64,000 nt of DNA, taken from contig JARGSG010000030.1 in NCBI GenBank assembly GCA_030374805.1, positions 620,001-684,000 on the forward strand, read 5' to 3'. The position numbers and the translations under genes are program-made. Positions within the stretch are counted from its first letter, which is position 1. Each line of letters begins with the position of its first letter. The notes beneath the pieces are model-generated. The model made no database searches, was not told the origin of the DNA, and saw only the letters and a program-made list of their open reading frames with translations. The DNA is from Gracilaria gracilis (lineage: Eukaryota; Rhodophyta; Florideophyceae; Gracilariales; Gracilariaceae). This document shows, piece after piece, positions 41,150 through 51,129 of the stretch.

Positions 41150-41861
41150 TGGGAAAGGGCATTGAACCAAGAGACACGAACTCTCTACAATGATATCTGA
41201 AATATCGTGCCGATCGCAAAGAAAAGAAGAGAGTTTCCGACGCGTGTCCCTCAACCGAAACTCTAGTAAAGATTTCCACGAACTTGAACCCAAGAAAGTA
41301 CCCTTTATACTCTTTTGTTCATCGACTTGAACCAGCTACCCTCAAGCGGCTCCACATATCCTACCTTCGGTAAATGTCTTCATCGTCTACCCAACGGCAA
41401 AGATGTAGACATGTGGAGTTATCAAGGTGGATCTATGCTGGCGGTCTACTTCGATGCCCCGTACACGTTTCAAAAAGAGCTTCTAAAACCGCTTTGCACA
41501 TCGACAACAAGAAAACTGCGTTCGTTCGTTTGTTGTACCCTTGGTAGTCGTCGTCAGACGGCATAGAAACCAGCACTGCGTCGCATCGCCTGCGCCGTCT
41601 TTTCCTGCGTCGTCGGAGGGAGGGGGGGTCGCCGCGTGCGTCGTCAGCGGGGCGCCGTCGGCGGGAGCGCAAGCGGCGCCCCTGCGCACCCGCTATGATA
41701 TCGTTTACAAGGCATTGTGTAGCCACCCCTCTACTCACGGTTCGCCATTTGATGTTGTTGCACGAAACATCTTGATACCGTCGCTTCTTGCGGATCGTCG
41801 ACAACTGCCGCTTGCTACCGCCTCACCCTGAGTAGAAACAATTGCAACCGCTTCATGCAAG
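41150..41861. other. Spacer before the Harbinger transposase
   Basis: No gene recognised. A short GC-rich patch (about 41570-41690) differs from its surroundings and may be another small captured piece; I cannot name it. Confidence 0.35.
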
Positions 41862-43121
41862 ATGACATCGGTTTTCGTTTCCCTGCAATTGGACGAGCTT
41901 AATCGGTCTTCTGTCTTACGAAAATCAGGTCTACGAATCCAAAAGGTTTTGGAAAAGAGTTCATCCTCTACGAAGTCCCACAGATCCCCGCGGGAGACGC
42001 GCAGAAATGTTACCTTTGAATCGATAACTGATTTTCTCAGCGATTCCGCATTCAGACGAGACTACCGCATGACGCGCCCATCGTTCTACAAACTGGTGGC
42101 AATGGTTCAGCCGTTATTGAAGAAAAGCGACGAAATGGGAGAGCGATCTGGGAGACCTACTTTATCAGTTGCTACACGGCTCGGTATCACATTGAGTCGC
42201 CTTGCTGGCGGATCAATGGATACAATCCATCAACTATTTCGGACCCAACGTTCTACGGTCTACTACGTGTTTTTGCAGACTTGCGTTGCGTTATCCCACG
42301 TCTTGAAGCTCCCAGGTATATCTGACAAACACGAAGATTTGGCAGAGCTTTCGAAGGGCTTTAAAACATCCAGATCGTTTGTTAGTCCACTTACTGGTTG
42401 CATTGGGGCTATTGATGGCATAACAATAAAAATAAAGCCCCCACGAAGAAACGCCGCTAAATATTGGTGCAGGAAAGGCTACTACGCTATTCCTGTTCAA
42501 GCCGTTGTGGATTATGCAGGTCGTTTCTTGTTTGCTTCCGCGAAATGTGTGGGGTCTACGCATGATTCGTTGGCATATGCTGCCTCTAAGCTGTCACAAT
42601 TTTTGGGTGGGCAAGACTTGCCGACCGAATTCTGGTTAGTGGGCGACGAGGCCTATGTTTGTACTGACAATTTGATAACCCCAATTCCTGCATCACAGGT
42701 GTGTTTTGGGTATGAGAAAGCGTTTAACTACTTTTTATCCTCTTTGCGCGTGCACGTGGAGCAGGCATTCGGTCGGTTGGTAACGAGGTGGAGGATTCTT
42801 CAAAGCCGACTTAACTATTCTGTTAGCCTCAACGCAAGCATAATTGTGTTATGCATGAAGTTGCAGAATTTTTGCATCGACGAGGGCGACAAGAAGGGGC
42901 GTTGGTTTGCCCCTGCTGAACGTCAAGCGTTGGAAAAGGACGTACGGGAATGGTACACCGCTTCCAAGGAGGGTTTAATTGATATGGCAAATGCTTCTCA
43001 GGAAGAAGGTCCGCAACCGGAGAGTATACGCTCGACAAGGAAGCGGAACGAAATGGTGAATATTATTCGCAGCCGCAACTTGCAACGCCCTGGGTTGAGG
43101 GGCGTACCAGAGCCGCTTTGA
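41862..43121 (+). CDS. PIF/Harbinger DDE transposase
   Basis: The product has 419 residues and looks intact. A helical N-terminal half contains the DNA-binding-like region TRLGITLSRLAGGSMDTI. The DDE nuclease domain has Asp in GCIGAIDGITIKI, Asp in WLVGDEAYVC and Glu in HVEQAFGRLVTRW, with the usual family surroundings. This enzyme cuts and rejoins transposon ends. It is the key to naming the enclosing 11.1-kb element. The ATG at 41862 is preceded by in-frame stops and begins the conserved frame. Its length fits the family (350-450 residues). The absence of any break suggests the element was active recently. Confidence 0.93.
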   Translation: MTSVFVSLQLDELNRSSVLRKSGLRIQKVLEKSSSSTKSHRSPRETRRNVTFESITDFLSDSAFRRDYRMTRPSFYKLVAMVQPLLKKSDEMGERSGRPTLSVATRLGITLSRLAGGSMDTIHQLFRTQRSTVYYVFLQTCVALSHVLKLPGISDKHEDLAELSKGFKTSRSFVSPLTGCIGAIDGITIKIKPPRRNAAKYWCRKGYYAIPVQAVVDYAGRFLFASAKCVGSTHDSLAYAASKLSQFLGGQDLPTEFWLVGDEAYVCTDNLITPIPASQVCFGYEKAFNYFLSSLRVHVEQAFGRLVTRWRILQSRLNYSVSLNASIIVLCMKLQNFCIDEGDKKGRWFAPAERQALEKDVREWYTASKEGLIDMANASQEEGPQPESIRSTRKRNEMVNIIRSRNLQRPGLRGVPEPL

Positions 43122-43239
43122 TGTGTGTGTGGTAAATCAAATACTGCGTTGTGGAGCAATAGCAGCTGTCTCAACTTGTAGCAATACGACGTGTTTCGTA
43201 TCTGATCTTCTCTCGTCTAAAGCAACAGTAAGAATGGGG

Positions 43240-44612
43240 GCTTGCAGTTTCCGTCGTCCATCAAACTTTGGCTCAAAAGACAGCGATCGACCCCAGTCGT
43301 GTCCTTTTCATGGCCGACTTGGGTCTAGCCTCACTCTGGAGAGACCTGTCTAAACCAGGAGGCCACATTGCATATGGCCAGCGAGTGGATCAATTTTTGG
43401 GTACCGTGCGCTACGCCTCTGATAATGATCATCACGGCCGCTGGTTGTCGAGACGTGATGATTTAGAGAGTCTGGGTTATATGTTGTTATACTTGTTCAA
43501 TGGTTCACTACCATGGCAGGGCTACTCGGGCGAGGACAAGAACATGCAGGTTTGTGAGACAAAAGGTCGCATGATCGTGGAGGCTATGTGCCGCGGTGCA
43601 CCAGAAGTGCTCCAATACTTCTTGGCCTATGTGCGCCTGATGAAATTCGAGGAGTCCCCTGATTATGACTATCTAATGTTGCTACATGACAGTAATCGGG
43701 GAATCAAGGAGATCAAAAAGCTTTTGATAGCTCAGGAGAAGGAACAGCTTGGTTCACCTGAAATTCATCAACCCATTGTTGGTTCAAAGAGAAAGCAGCG
43801 CGATCTTGATGACGTTGGCGCACCTTTGGTCAAGAAGCACAAAGTTGTGCTGCCGAAGCGAATCAAGACTCATCAGTGGATTATTGTATCCACAAGCGCG
43901 AACGAACCTTTCACCGCAGACTCAATGCTACACCTCTCATACCTCGTGCCCCAATTTATTCAAGGGAGTTGAGAGAAAGTGGGGACTGTTCATGCGGATA
44001 ACGTGTCTCAACTTTGCTGGAGGTATGTGGACTGCAGTGCTTAACTCGCGCAATTCTGGCTATATGGAACAAGCATTGCATTACCGCAATAAACCGGACT
44101 TTCCGCGAGAGTGGGTTCGTCAAAAGTGGGAACAGTCGTACTTCATTACCTCTGTGGCTGGCAATGAAGGTTGTTGGGGAGTTGTGTGCTCTACAATGCA
44201 ACGGGGACGTAAGTACAAACAGCAATCTTATATTGTGTCGGCGACGTTCCCTTCCAAGTGGATCGCAGACAAATGGAACGCCGACTTTCATATTACCTCT
44301 ATTGCAACGCAGGGTCGCTTGCAGATGCAGTGGTGTGTCGTCATGTCGAGAGGCGCCCCATACAAGGATCAATGTGTTGAACTTGACTTTCAATACCCCG
44401 CGCACTCTATCCATGCTCGATGGGACGAGGACTATATGATTACCGCTGTTGCCTGCACCCAAGAGCAATGTGCGTTTGTTATGTCAAGAGGAGCAAGTTA
44501 CGGTGAAGAACAGCGGTGCACCCGTACCTCACACGGGCCTCTACACAAAATACGGGAAGATTGGAGCGATTCTCTCTACGGAACTTGTCTGTCATACGGT
44601 CGAGTAAGCTAG
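43240..44612 (+). pseudogene. MUT9-like kinase fragment (CK1-type C-lobe plus C-terminal domain)
   Basis: Homology begins at the catalytic-loop remnant RPSNFGSKDS (frame at 43255), shifts frame near 43290, and continues with VLFMADLGLASLW (the DFG region) and the C-lobe (FLGTVRYAS, SRRDDLESLGYMLLYLF). It then passes a nuclear-localisation-like KR stretch. After a second frame change near 43965 it ends with the beta-rich domain that follows the kinase in plant MUT9-like/PPK kinases (WEQSYFITSVAGNEG, QQSYIVSATFPSKWI, VVMSRGAPYKDQCVELDF, YGTCLSYGRVS). The whole N-lobe, including the ATP-binding Lys, is missing; the Harbinger transposase gene ends just upstream. It is a captured 3' part of a histone/clock-type kinase gene, not an active kinase. 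Confidence 0.8.
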
Positions 44613-45340
44613 GCACTTCGAGAGCCGCGTTGTGTGATTGTCAGGCCACTCTACGCTTCTCGCTTTCCTGCGACCAGTCGTATGAATCCTCGAGCTGCAC
44701 AGTTCTTGTGCATATGACGTTTTGATGCTGAGGTGGCCTTCTTCGGGGTATCTAGCATGTTGGTTACAGGGGTTTTCTACACTGAACACTGGCCGCATGC
44801 ATCGAGCCCAAGCTAGGTGGCCCTATGGAGATTACGCAGATTAGCGACATACGGTATCGTTTTAGAAAAAGTTGGTAACGCTACGTGCCCCGCCTAACAT
44901 GTTTGGGAACAGGGGTAGCTCCCACTTGGTGTCATTTACCTGGGGTGCAGAGAAGCAGGAACTGCATCAGGGGGAAATAGGAGAGATGGAAAGACTGTTT
45001 TGCCCCGATGTCGAACGCTCTCTATCCACACATTGGTTACATAGGGTCTGCTTCAACAAAATACACGAGCTTTGAAGGTTTCTTTTGGGTGACCTCTCCC
45101 CAACTTGGAGTGTAACCCATCCTAAATGACATAAGCTTCATTGTTCGCCCTGTTACAATTTTGAGATATACCTTTGGTAAGGTATCGTTTGGCATCGTCT
45201 TGTGCGCATATGATGTGATGAGAACTGGGATATCGTGGTTTTAGTTTAACCTCTGTCTTCGAAGGATCCTGAAACTGCGGGGGTCATTCGTGCTAGGACT
45301 CCATTTCTAGAGGTCTTGCGTGCGCACGGTCAAGTATCAC
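44613..45340. other. Spacer inside the Harbinger element
   Basis: No gene or named repeat recognised in about 730 bp. Confidence 0.4.
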
Positions 45341-46135
45341 TCAAACCTTAGGTCTTACAAATTCTGCTTGCAAGGAGACCCTATTCATCTGCAGGTTTTC
45401 CTTTCGATTTTCTATCATTCTCGAAACTCTCCGCATGTAGATCTCCTGAAAACCAGCTCCTCGCGTACAGGAACGCAGCGTCCGTTCGTCAAAGAAGAAA
45501 GAAAGAGTCTTGTCCTGTCGAACAAAGTAATTGTCGTCAATTCTATTCCGTGACGCAAAGCAGTTTTGCGCTAAATCACCAGTTGAATAGTCACGGAACA
45601 AAAGCCTTCCTCCAGGCTTGAGTACTGTGTACAAGTTTTGTATGCCGAATGCCTGCTTTGCGGGAGGTACTGCGCTCAAGACAAAAACAAGCAAGCAAAA
45701 GTCTGCCATTCCATCCGAAAGGCCAAGCTGTTGTGGGTCTATAGAGCTGAACGGGTGTGTACAGAAATCCCACACAAAGGCTTTCATACGATTCTCATCG
45801 TACTGCTCCTTTTACTTAAACAGCCTTATTGCTGTGGGAGCGAAATCAAACGCATATATAAGCAAGGATTTGTTGGCGGCCAAAAGTGGGAATGCGCAGT
45901 TTGCTACGCCATAACCAACTTCTAAAACGATTTTGACATCTTCTGACAGTTCTGTGAGGCACGGGAAGCCGTCTGTAGACTCTGTGACAGTCCAATGACG
46001 ATCTTTGAAGAAGTTGGTGGAATTGCGTTTGTAGAACTTGTCCCAGTTCCTGGGCGAATCATTTGCGTACTTCTCAGCCCAAAACACGGACACGCCACTT
46101 TGCGTCTGTGCTGACCTGTAAAGATCAGGATCCAT
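45341..46135 (-). pseudogene. METTL6: METTL6-type tRNA methyltransferase with one in-frame stop
   Basis: From Met at 46135 the reading matches the METTL2/6/8 family of tRNA m3C methyltransferases over its whole length: NWDKFYKRNSTNFFKDRHW, the SAM-binding motif LEVGYGVANCAFPLL (the usual GCG written GYG), IYAFDFAPTAIRLF, then FVLSAVPPAKQAF, LYTVLKPGGRLLFRDYSTGD, LAQNCFA, NYFVRQDKTLSFFF, and the end MNRVSLQAEFVRP. A single TAA at about 45809-45811 interrupts the frame between LFK and KEQYDENR; reading continues in the same frame after it. Expected length about 265 residues, close to METTL6. It is either a recently broken copy or a read error. It lies at the right end of the Harbinger element, so it is probably captured. 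Confidence 0.8.
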
Positions 46136-46553
46136 GCTCTTGCTCACTCTTTTACACACACACACATTTACAGAAAAGACCCGGAGGGTACCGAGTATCA
46201 AGGCGTGCAATTCGAGTGAAGTAGAAAAGCGCTAATGAGATGAACTTGTGAGCAAAACCATGATTGGAAATATCCCCACTTTTGTTCGCCACTGAGCGTG
46301 TGTCACCGGTGTTAGATTCCAGAGTTTGACGGCGACTTTCAAAACTTAAGGGGATGGACGACTTGTTGTCATAACTTCAGTGCGGGCGCCCGCACTCGCA
46401 ATGAGGACCTGGCAATCTCCTTGTGCTCTTCAAGCCCAACACAAGCACCATCAATGGATTGTAGCGAACAGAGTCGAAGCCTTTGACCATCAAGGGCGAA
46501 AAAGTCATATCCAGAGCAAAAGTGGTTCATACTTGCTAACTTCAATGCACCTG

Positions 46554-46596
46554 TACTTTGCATCCAACAACGATCATGATGGTTGGATGCAAAGTA
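46554..46596. repeat. Perfect 15-bp inverted repeat with a 13-nt loop
   Basis: TACTTTGCATCCAAC (46554-46568) pairs exactly with GTTGGATGCAAAGTA (46582-46596). It lies about 140 bp inside the right end of the Harbinger element. Confidence 0.85.
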
Positions 46597-46716
46597 GGGG
46601 TATAATACCTACGCAAGAAAGGACCACGCGTGGGACCGCAACAAGCGTCGGTCAGTTTAATTTACAGCGCCTTTTTTTATATCTGTAAACAATCACGCGT
46701 TCACGCGTTCACGTTT

Positions 46717-46736
46717 ACGCTTGTTTAGACTGCGCC
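46717..46736 (-). repeat. Right terminal inverted repeat of the Harbinger element
   Basis: On the minus strand this reads GGCGCAGTCTAAACAAGCGT. TAA follows on the plus strand at 46737-46739. Confidence 0.88.
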
Positions 46737-46739
46737 TAA

Positions 46740-46786
46740 CCCTTTTGAACCGGTTTGCTTATGGCTACAATAGTAGCCATAAGCCG
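46740..46786 (+). repeat. Left piggyBac end: terminal repeat plus palindromic subterminal block
   Basis: CCCTTTTGAACC, a short spacer, then CTTATGGCTAC-AATA-GTAGCCATAAG, itself a hairpin-forming palindrome. Confidence 0.9.
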
Positions 46787-47128
46787 TGCGTACTTTTGGA
46801 TAAAAGGCTGTTCTGATCTTCAAAAGGTAGTGATCAGGCAGCCAAGTGTCCGATTGTGTTATGTATACTATAGTACCCATAAGAGAATCGCACAAAATTG
46901 GTTCTTATTGACAATAAAAAACATTTGAGCCAATGAACAACACCCATATGGTAATACTGCTTACAAAAGGCAAGCTCCATTCAACTACAATCTGCAGTAT
47001 GCCTGTACAACCTTGTTGTACCATGTGTATCCAACAGACACTTTGGAATTGCACTGCCGACGGCAAAGCGCACAAGAACCCGCGAAATGTGACGGCCGCA
47101 ATTATTCCTCGGTTCGCCTCACAGCCTC

Positions 47129-49157
47129 ATGGCGACCCAATCAAGCCCACTTCAATGCCTCCTTCCAGAGCTCGAGGTTGACGTAGATGAAGTACATAAT
47201 CCTGAATGTAACTTTCACATTGCAGCACAGTCCGGCAGCAACGACGAAGACCACGAAGAATTTATTGTGTTAGCTATTGGTTGTAGTGAAGAAAAAACTT
47301 TGTACAAAACCGTCCCGTACTGTGGACGCTAGAAGGCATCAATTGGACTGTTTCTGGCAAAAAACCAGATGATACAGAGAGCATACGGCCATCGAAAGGA
47401 GCTTGGCCTATTTCAGTTGTTCTTGAATGGGTCCTTTCTTTCCTGCATGCGATTGTGGACTAGCAATGAGCTCCAGAGACGAGGCAAAAAAACCAGGCCA
47501 TTGCGAATGGACGAGATGCTGGCCTACCTTGGTCTCGAACTCGCAATCTCTCTACATTGCATGAATAAGTTGCGAGATTTTTGGAGCACATCAGAGCTCC
47601 TTCATATCCCTTTTTTCAAGAAAGTAATGAGCAGAGACCTTTTCTTGAATATACGAGCCGCACTACGGCTGTATTCAAGCTATGAACCAGATATTGCTGC
47701 ACGAGATCCGTTGTGACATAGCCGACAAATTTTGGAACACTTCGCCCGTAATTCTGCAACGCTCGCTGTCCCCGTCGGCGTGAGCTCACTTGATGAAAAT
47801 ACTATACGTTGTAAAGGCAGAACCGCTGCCCGATCGTATATGAAGTCTAAACCAGTGAAGTTTGGAATACGGTTTTTGCCGTTGTGGGATGGTCGCACGC
47901 GTACCTACACAGCTTTCAAGATAATGGGTCTGGTAACAAATCTGGTCAGACTCCAGTTGAAAGATATACGACTGTGTTCCGCAGTTTGCGAGAGGCTGTA
48001 GAACGCAAAATAGATGGAAAACTGGTAGCGAAGTCTACAGCCAGCGCTCTGTGGTGTACGCAGATGGCGCACCAGACGCAGTTGCGTCCTACTCCGAGAG
48101 AGGGTAGGTTGATGGTGATGGATAATTTTTATACCCGTCACGTTATGGCACGGCAATTGAATGCGCTCAGTGATGGTGAGTGTAAAGTTTTAGGGACTGT
48201 CCGCTTCAATAATGTGGGTGGTATGAACCGGCCGGCGCTGAAGGAAGCAATAGAGAGCATGAAGCACGCTGAGAGAGGGGAGCGGAGATTGGTACAGGTT
48301 TATCAAAAAAGCAAGCGAGATTCAGATCCACCTCAGGTTGCAGAGAGAACGGGTTTTGTGGTATTCAAAGACCGTACAGTGATTACATTTTACACTAACG
48401 ATCTTGCAGATACTCCCTATCTTCGCATACACAAAGCAGATAATCATGCTGTCTCCTGCGTGCGCGGCCTGACCCCTCTGAAACGTTGGATAGGCACAGA
48501 GTCCTTTACGCGAACCACTTTGCAAGTTCCGTCAATCATATTAGCCTACAATTTGTTCATGAATGGCGTCGACCGGTTTGACCAGTTCCGGTCCACTGCC
48601 GCCACTCTCAGAAGGGAGAAAAGAGTCCCTATGAGCATTCTAACATTTGTTCTTGACGCCTGCATTCTAAACGCTAACGCTCTTCTGAAGCAATATTTCC
48701 GACAGGGGAGCCTGTAATCGACGTGGTCACAATGAAGCACAGAATCATACTGCAACTTGTAGCAGAACATGTTTCGTACAATCAACAGAGAGTGACTCTG
48801 CATTCGATATCACAGCCAGGCACCACAAACACAAACCAACGGATCAATAGCCTTTCTACAAGTGAACCACACATGCTGTTAGAAACAGAAGGCCGGAAAA
48901 ACGTACGCTGCGTTCTGTGCAAAAACCTTTCTTCCACAAGGCACAGGGGGTACACAAAGTTTTCCTGCAGTCAGTGCAAAAGCGGATTCCACGTCAACTG
49001 CTTCTCCTTCTACCACCACAAGGACCACTTTCGAGACACGCGCCCTGACATACATGATGCTGTTGTTCGCGCTGAAGCAGCTCTCAACTCAGGAAAACGG
49101 CGCAAGCGGCAGAATCACGTTACATCCACAATCGAGTCAGCTAAGGTAATGTCTTGA
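47129..49157 (+). pseudogene. piggyBac transposase, decayed
   Basis: Successive plus-strand frames give the piggyBac order. An acidic N-terminus (from 47129) and an N-terminal helical domain (47369-47716, MDEMLAYLGLELAISLHCMN) come first. The catalytic domain follows with Asp in SSLDENTIRCKGR, Asp in MVMDNFYTRH and Asp in FMNGVDRFDQFR, the expected three acidic residues. A C-terminal Cys/His zinc module ends the protein (CVLCKNLSS, CSQCKSGFHVNCF). The reading frame is interrupted by a TGA after the N-terminal domain near 47714 and changes frame near 47900 and again near 48720, so no full protein is made. The cross-brace end module is the part that recurs at 56109-56306. The stop of the last frame lies 8 bp from the stop of the convergent gene. 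Confidence 0.88.
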
Positions 49158-49165
49158 TCTTTCAT

Positions 49166-49699
49166 CTACTGTTGCTTGAATACCATGTATCTTCCATCCG
49201 TGTCTGGCCAGAGCCTTCGTATTCCCTCTAGTGCGCAATGAGGAATTTGAACTCTGAAACCCTTGCCCATAAACCCAAATCGTTCTAACACGAACGTTTT
49301 ATACGCCATTTTACGTGCTTCATTATTCCACTCTCGCACTGTTCCAATCTCAGGATACTCCCACCGCACCTTCTCAACTACAGAGGGACCAACCTGCATC
49401 CAGTAGCAGGGGGTTCCCCCACAGCAGACACAAGTAACATCCTCTTTGTAGCTAGTAATCGTAGGAATGCTACGGCTGAGACCATAGTTTAGCATCGCGG
49501 GATCTCCTTTATGCTTCATATCAGAGCCATTTCTTTCCTGTGTATTACGCTCCGCTTTTCTCTCGATAGTCCGTGCATGGGTTGTACTTGCGGGCTCATG
49601 TTCATCACAGCGCAAATCTATCTCCGACTTACTAGGTTTGTTGTCTCCATTCTCCACAAGATTGCGAGCATTTTCACCAATATTCATGGCGGAGAACAA
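49166..49699 (-). CDS. piggyBac-associated small protein, copy 1 (CxxCGGTxCYWMQ family)
   Basis: This intact frame of 177 residues runs tail to tail with the transposase. The first 85 residues are polar and disordered. The conserved C-terminal half starts CVCCGGTPCYWMQVGPSVV (about residues 89-107). It continues through NNEARKMAYKTF and ends GKGFRVQIPHCALEGIRRLWPD. Two closely spaced Cys pairs suggest a metal-binding or disulfide knuckle. A homologue lies at 55655-56077 beside another piggyBac remnant, in the same tail-to-tail layout, about 60 percent identical in the conserved part by eye. I know of similar CxxCGG..C.W proteins only vaguely from stramenopiles and cannot name a function. A role in transposition or in shielding it is inference from linkage. 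Confidence 0.8.
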   Translation of the reverse strand: MFSAMNIGENARNLVENGDNKPSKSEIDLRCDEHEPASTTHARTIERKAERNTQERNGSDMKHKGDPAMLNYGLSRSIPTITSYKEDVTCVCCGGTPCYWMQVGPSVVEKVRWEYPEIGTVREWNNEARKMAYKTFVLERFGFMGKGFRVQIPHCALEGIRRLWPDTDGRYMVFKQQ

Positions 49700-50059
49700 A
49701 CAAAGGAGCCAAGCGCGATAGAATTGTATACACTGCTGAACCTTCTCTCGAGGTGATAGAGTAGCGGTTTGAATTACAGCATGAGGAACGGAAAAGGTAT
49801 GTGTGGAGATAAGTGGGTGCTAGTTGCTTTGTGTGACAAAGTCTAGCTGCTTCCGAGAATGCGGTAGGCGCCAACTGCAAGGCAAAAACGAGGCCGGAGA
49901 ACGAGGTGGGAGGTGGGGAGGAAGTGCTTGGCGGTTCACGGAGAATGTGTTGGGGGTGCAACACGATGAAACGCAGTTGCCATCTTAGCATGCACAAGCT
50001 TCCAGCGGTGGAAGCTTGTGCTTGATGACTGTTACAAATGCTGTTCTCTCATTGGCCTG

Positions 50060-50107
50060 TCCTTATGGCTACTATTGTAGCCATAAGATTTTTCAGGTTC
50101 AAAAGGG
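50060..50107 (-). repeat. Right piggyBac end: terminal repeat plus palindromic subterminal block
   Basis: Mirror of the left end. The 12-bp terminal repeat is identical, the spacer differs, and the palindrome is the same in 26 positions. Confidence 0.9.
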
Positions 50108-50111
50108 TTAA

Positions 50112-51129
50112 CCCTTTGGACACTGAAAATTCTTACCTCGACAGTAGGGATCCAACCGGACAGATAAAATTTGGAGCCTGTCCGTGTGACGGAGGTGTTC
50201 AATACAAACTTTTGTACAATAAAGCTTCCTTGCCAACAGAATACATATAGTTTCAAACCACGTTAAACCATAAATGTCCAACACAATTAAAACCAAAAAC
50301 TACCAAAACGTTACTACCAACAATACCTGACCATAAGCCTTCTTAACAATGCTAATATATCAAACTAATTCAAAATACAGTCTGATCTTAAAATTCGAGT
50401 GTTCTCGTATAAATTTATAGATATAGAAATTTTCAGACAAATACATATACAAAAGGGGTCAAAATTTTAAACGTTACGGATTCATTTGGCTGCTCACACG
50501 TGACGTAAGTTGTTCGGACAGAATCGGACAATTAATAAGACTACTGTTTTGCACAAACCTGTCGAGGAACCTCGTCTATATGGTGTGGCCTAGTTGTCTA
50601 GGCCGGGCGAGCCGGGTGAGAACGGGCGCTGGGTGGGCGCGCCCACCCCGTTTTCAAAATTACCGCCCTTTTGCCACGCTCAAGTTTTGGAATACATAAG
50701 CCGCGTCGTGCGATAGCTATTTAGATGTCTTGCTTTTGATCTCTGCCGCCAGCGCTCCGAACATTCCTTGATATGCCGATTGCCTGTCCGCCCACGCCTT
50801 TACATTGCTGAGCTGCCTTCGGGCTCCTATACAATTTCCACCATCGCAGTCGCGTTTCGGTAAAACTACCTTCGTACTGAAGCCATTTCTCAAATGCTCT
50901 TGCATTTCATATCTTTCTCGCTAATTACTCCCGCAAAGCGTGTACCGTTGGGTGTGCCTTCACAAGCGTATCTTTTCTCAACATTTTGCGCACCGGAGGC
51001 CTTTCCCATCGTTGTGTCCTGCATTTGGAACCACCCAATCGCCACCTTTTGCTTCGTCATGTCGCAGTACAATGTGTCAATTTGTTACTTCTCCGTGTCC
51101 TTTCTCAAACTAGCCGCCACCGCAGCTAA
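50112..51129. other. Spacer beginning with a second CCC-type end; no gene supported
   Basis: Directly after the TTAA at 50108-50111 the sequence reads CCCTTTGGACACTG, which could be the end of another piggyBac-type element sharing the site. Its partner end was not found. AT-rich DNA follows. Two small hairpins stand out: GGCCTAG-TTGT-CTAGGCC (50587-50604) and the 18-bp palindrome GGGTGGGCGCGCCCACCC (50631-50648). Weak minus-strand frames at 50717-51072 are unrecognised. Confidence 0.4.

Larger units (their letters stand above)
35591..46736. mobile_element. PIF/Harbinger DNA transposon (11.1 kb) carrying captured host gene pieces
   Basis: The left end starts GGCGCGGTCTAAACAAGCGT at 35591. The right end, read inward from 46736, starts GGCGCAGTCTAAACAAGCGT, so 19 of 20 bases match. 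TAA flanks both ends (35588-35590 and 46737-46739), the TWA duplication known for PIF/Harbinger. Both subterminal regions hold repeated GTGAACG motifs, possible transposase sites. Inside are a PIF/Harbinger DDE transposase (41862-43121) and a probable SANT/trihelix partner (36025-37854). Pieces of unrelated host genes also lie inside: NB-ARC plus MSH2, NCBP1, a MUT9-like kinase and a METTL6-type enzyme. The element is far longer than the usual 3-6 kb of the family, and the captured pieces explain the excess. An alternative is a composite of several insertions whose outer ends match by chance; the matching TSD and transposase argue against that. Confidence 0.82.
46740..50107. mobile_element. 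piggyBac-like DNA transposon with a second, convergent gene
   Basis: The ends are CCCTTTTGAACC (46740) and its reverse complement ending GGTTCAAAAGGG (50107). TTAA follows on the right (50108-50111). On the left the matching TTAA is at 35587-35590, because the Harbinger element inserted into it. A palindromic subterminal block, CTTATGGCTACAATAGTAGC plus CATAAG, follows each terminal repeat after a spacer of unequal sequence. Length without the Harbinger is 3,368 bp. It holds a decayed piggyBac transposase (47129-49157, plus strand) and an intact small gene on the opposite strand (49166-49699). CCC...GGG ends and TTAA are the known hallmarks of piggyBac. Confidence 0.92.

Noticed and set aside
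44014-44439. Overlapping plus-strand frame across the kinase tail
   Set aside because: The frame carrying the MUT9-like kinase C-terminal domain explains the region; this is its shadow.
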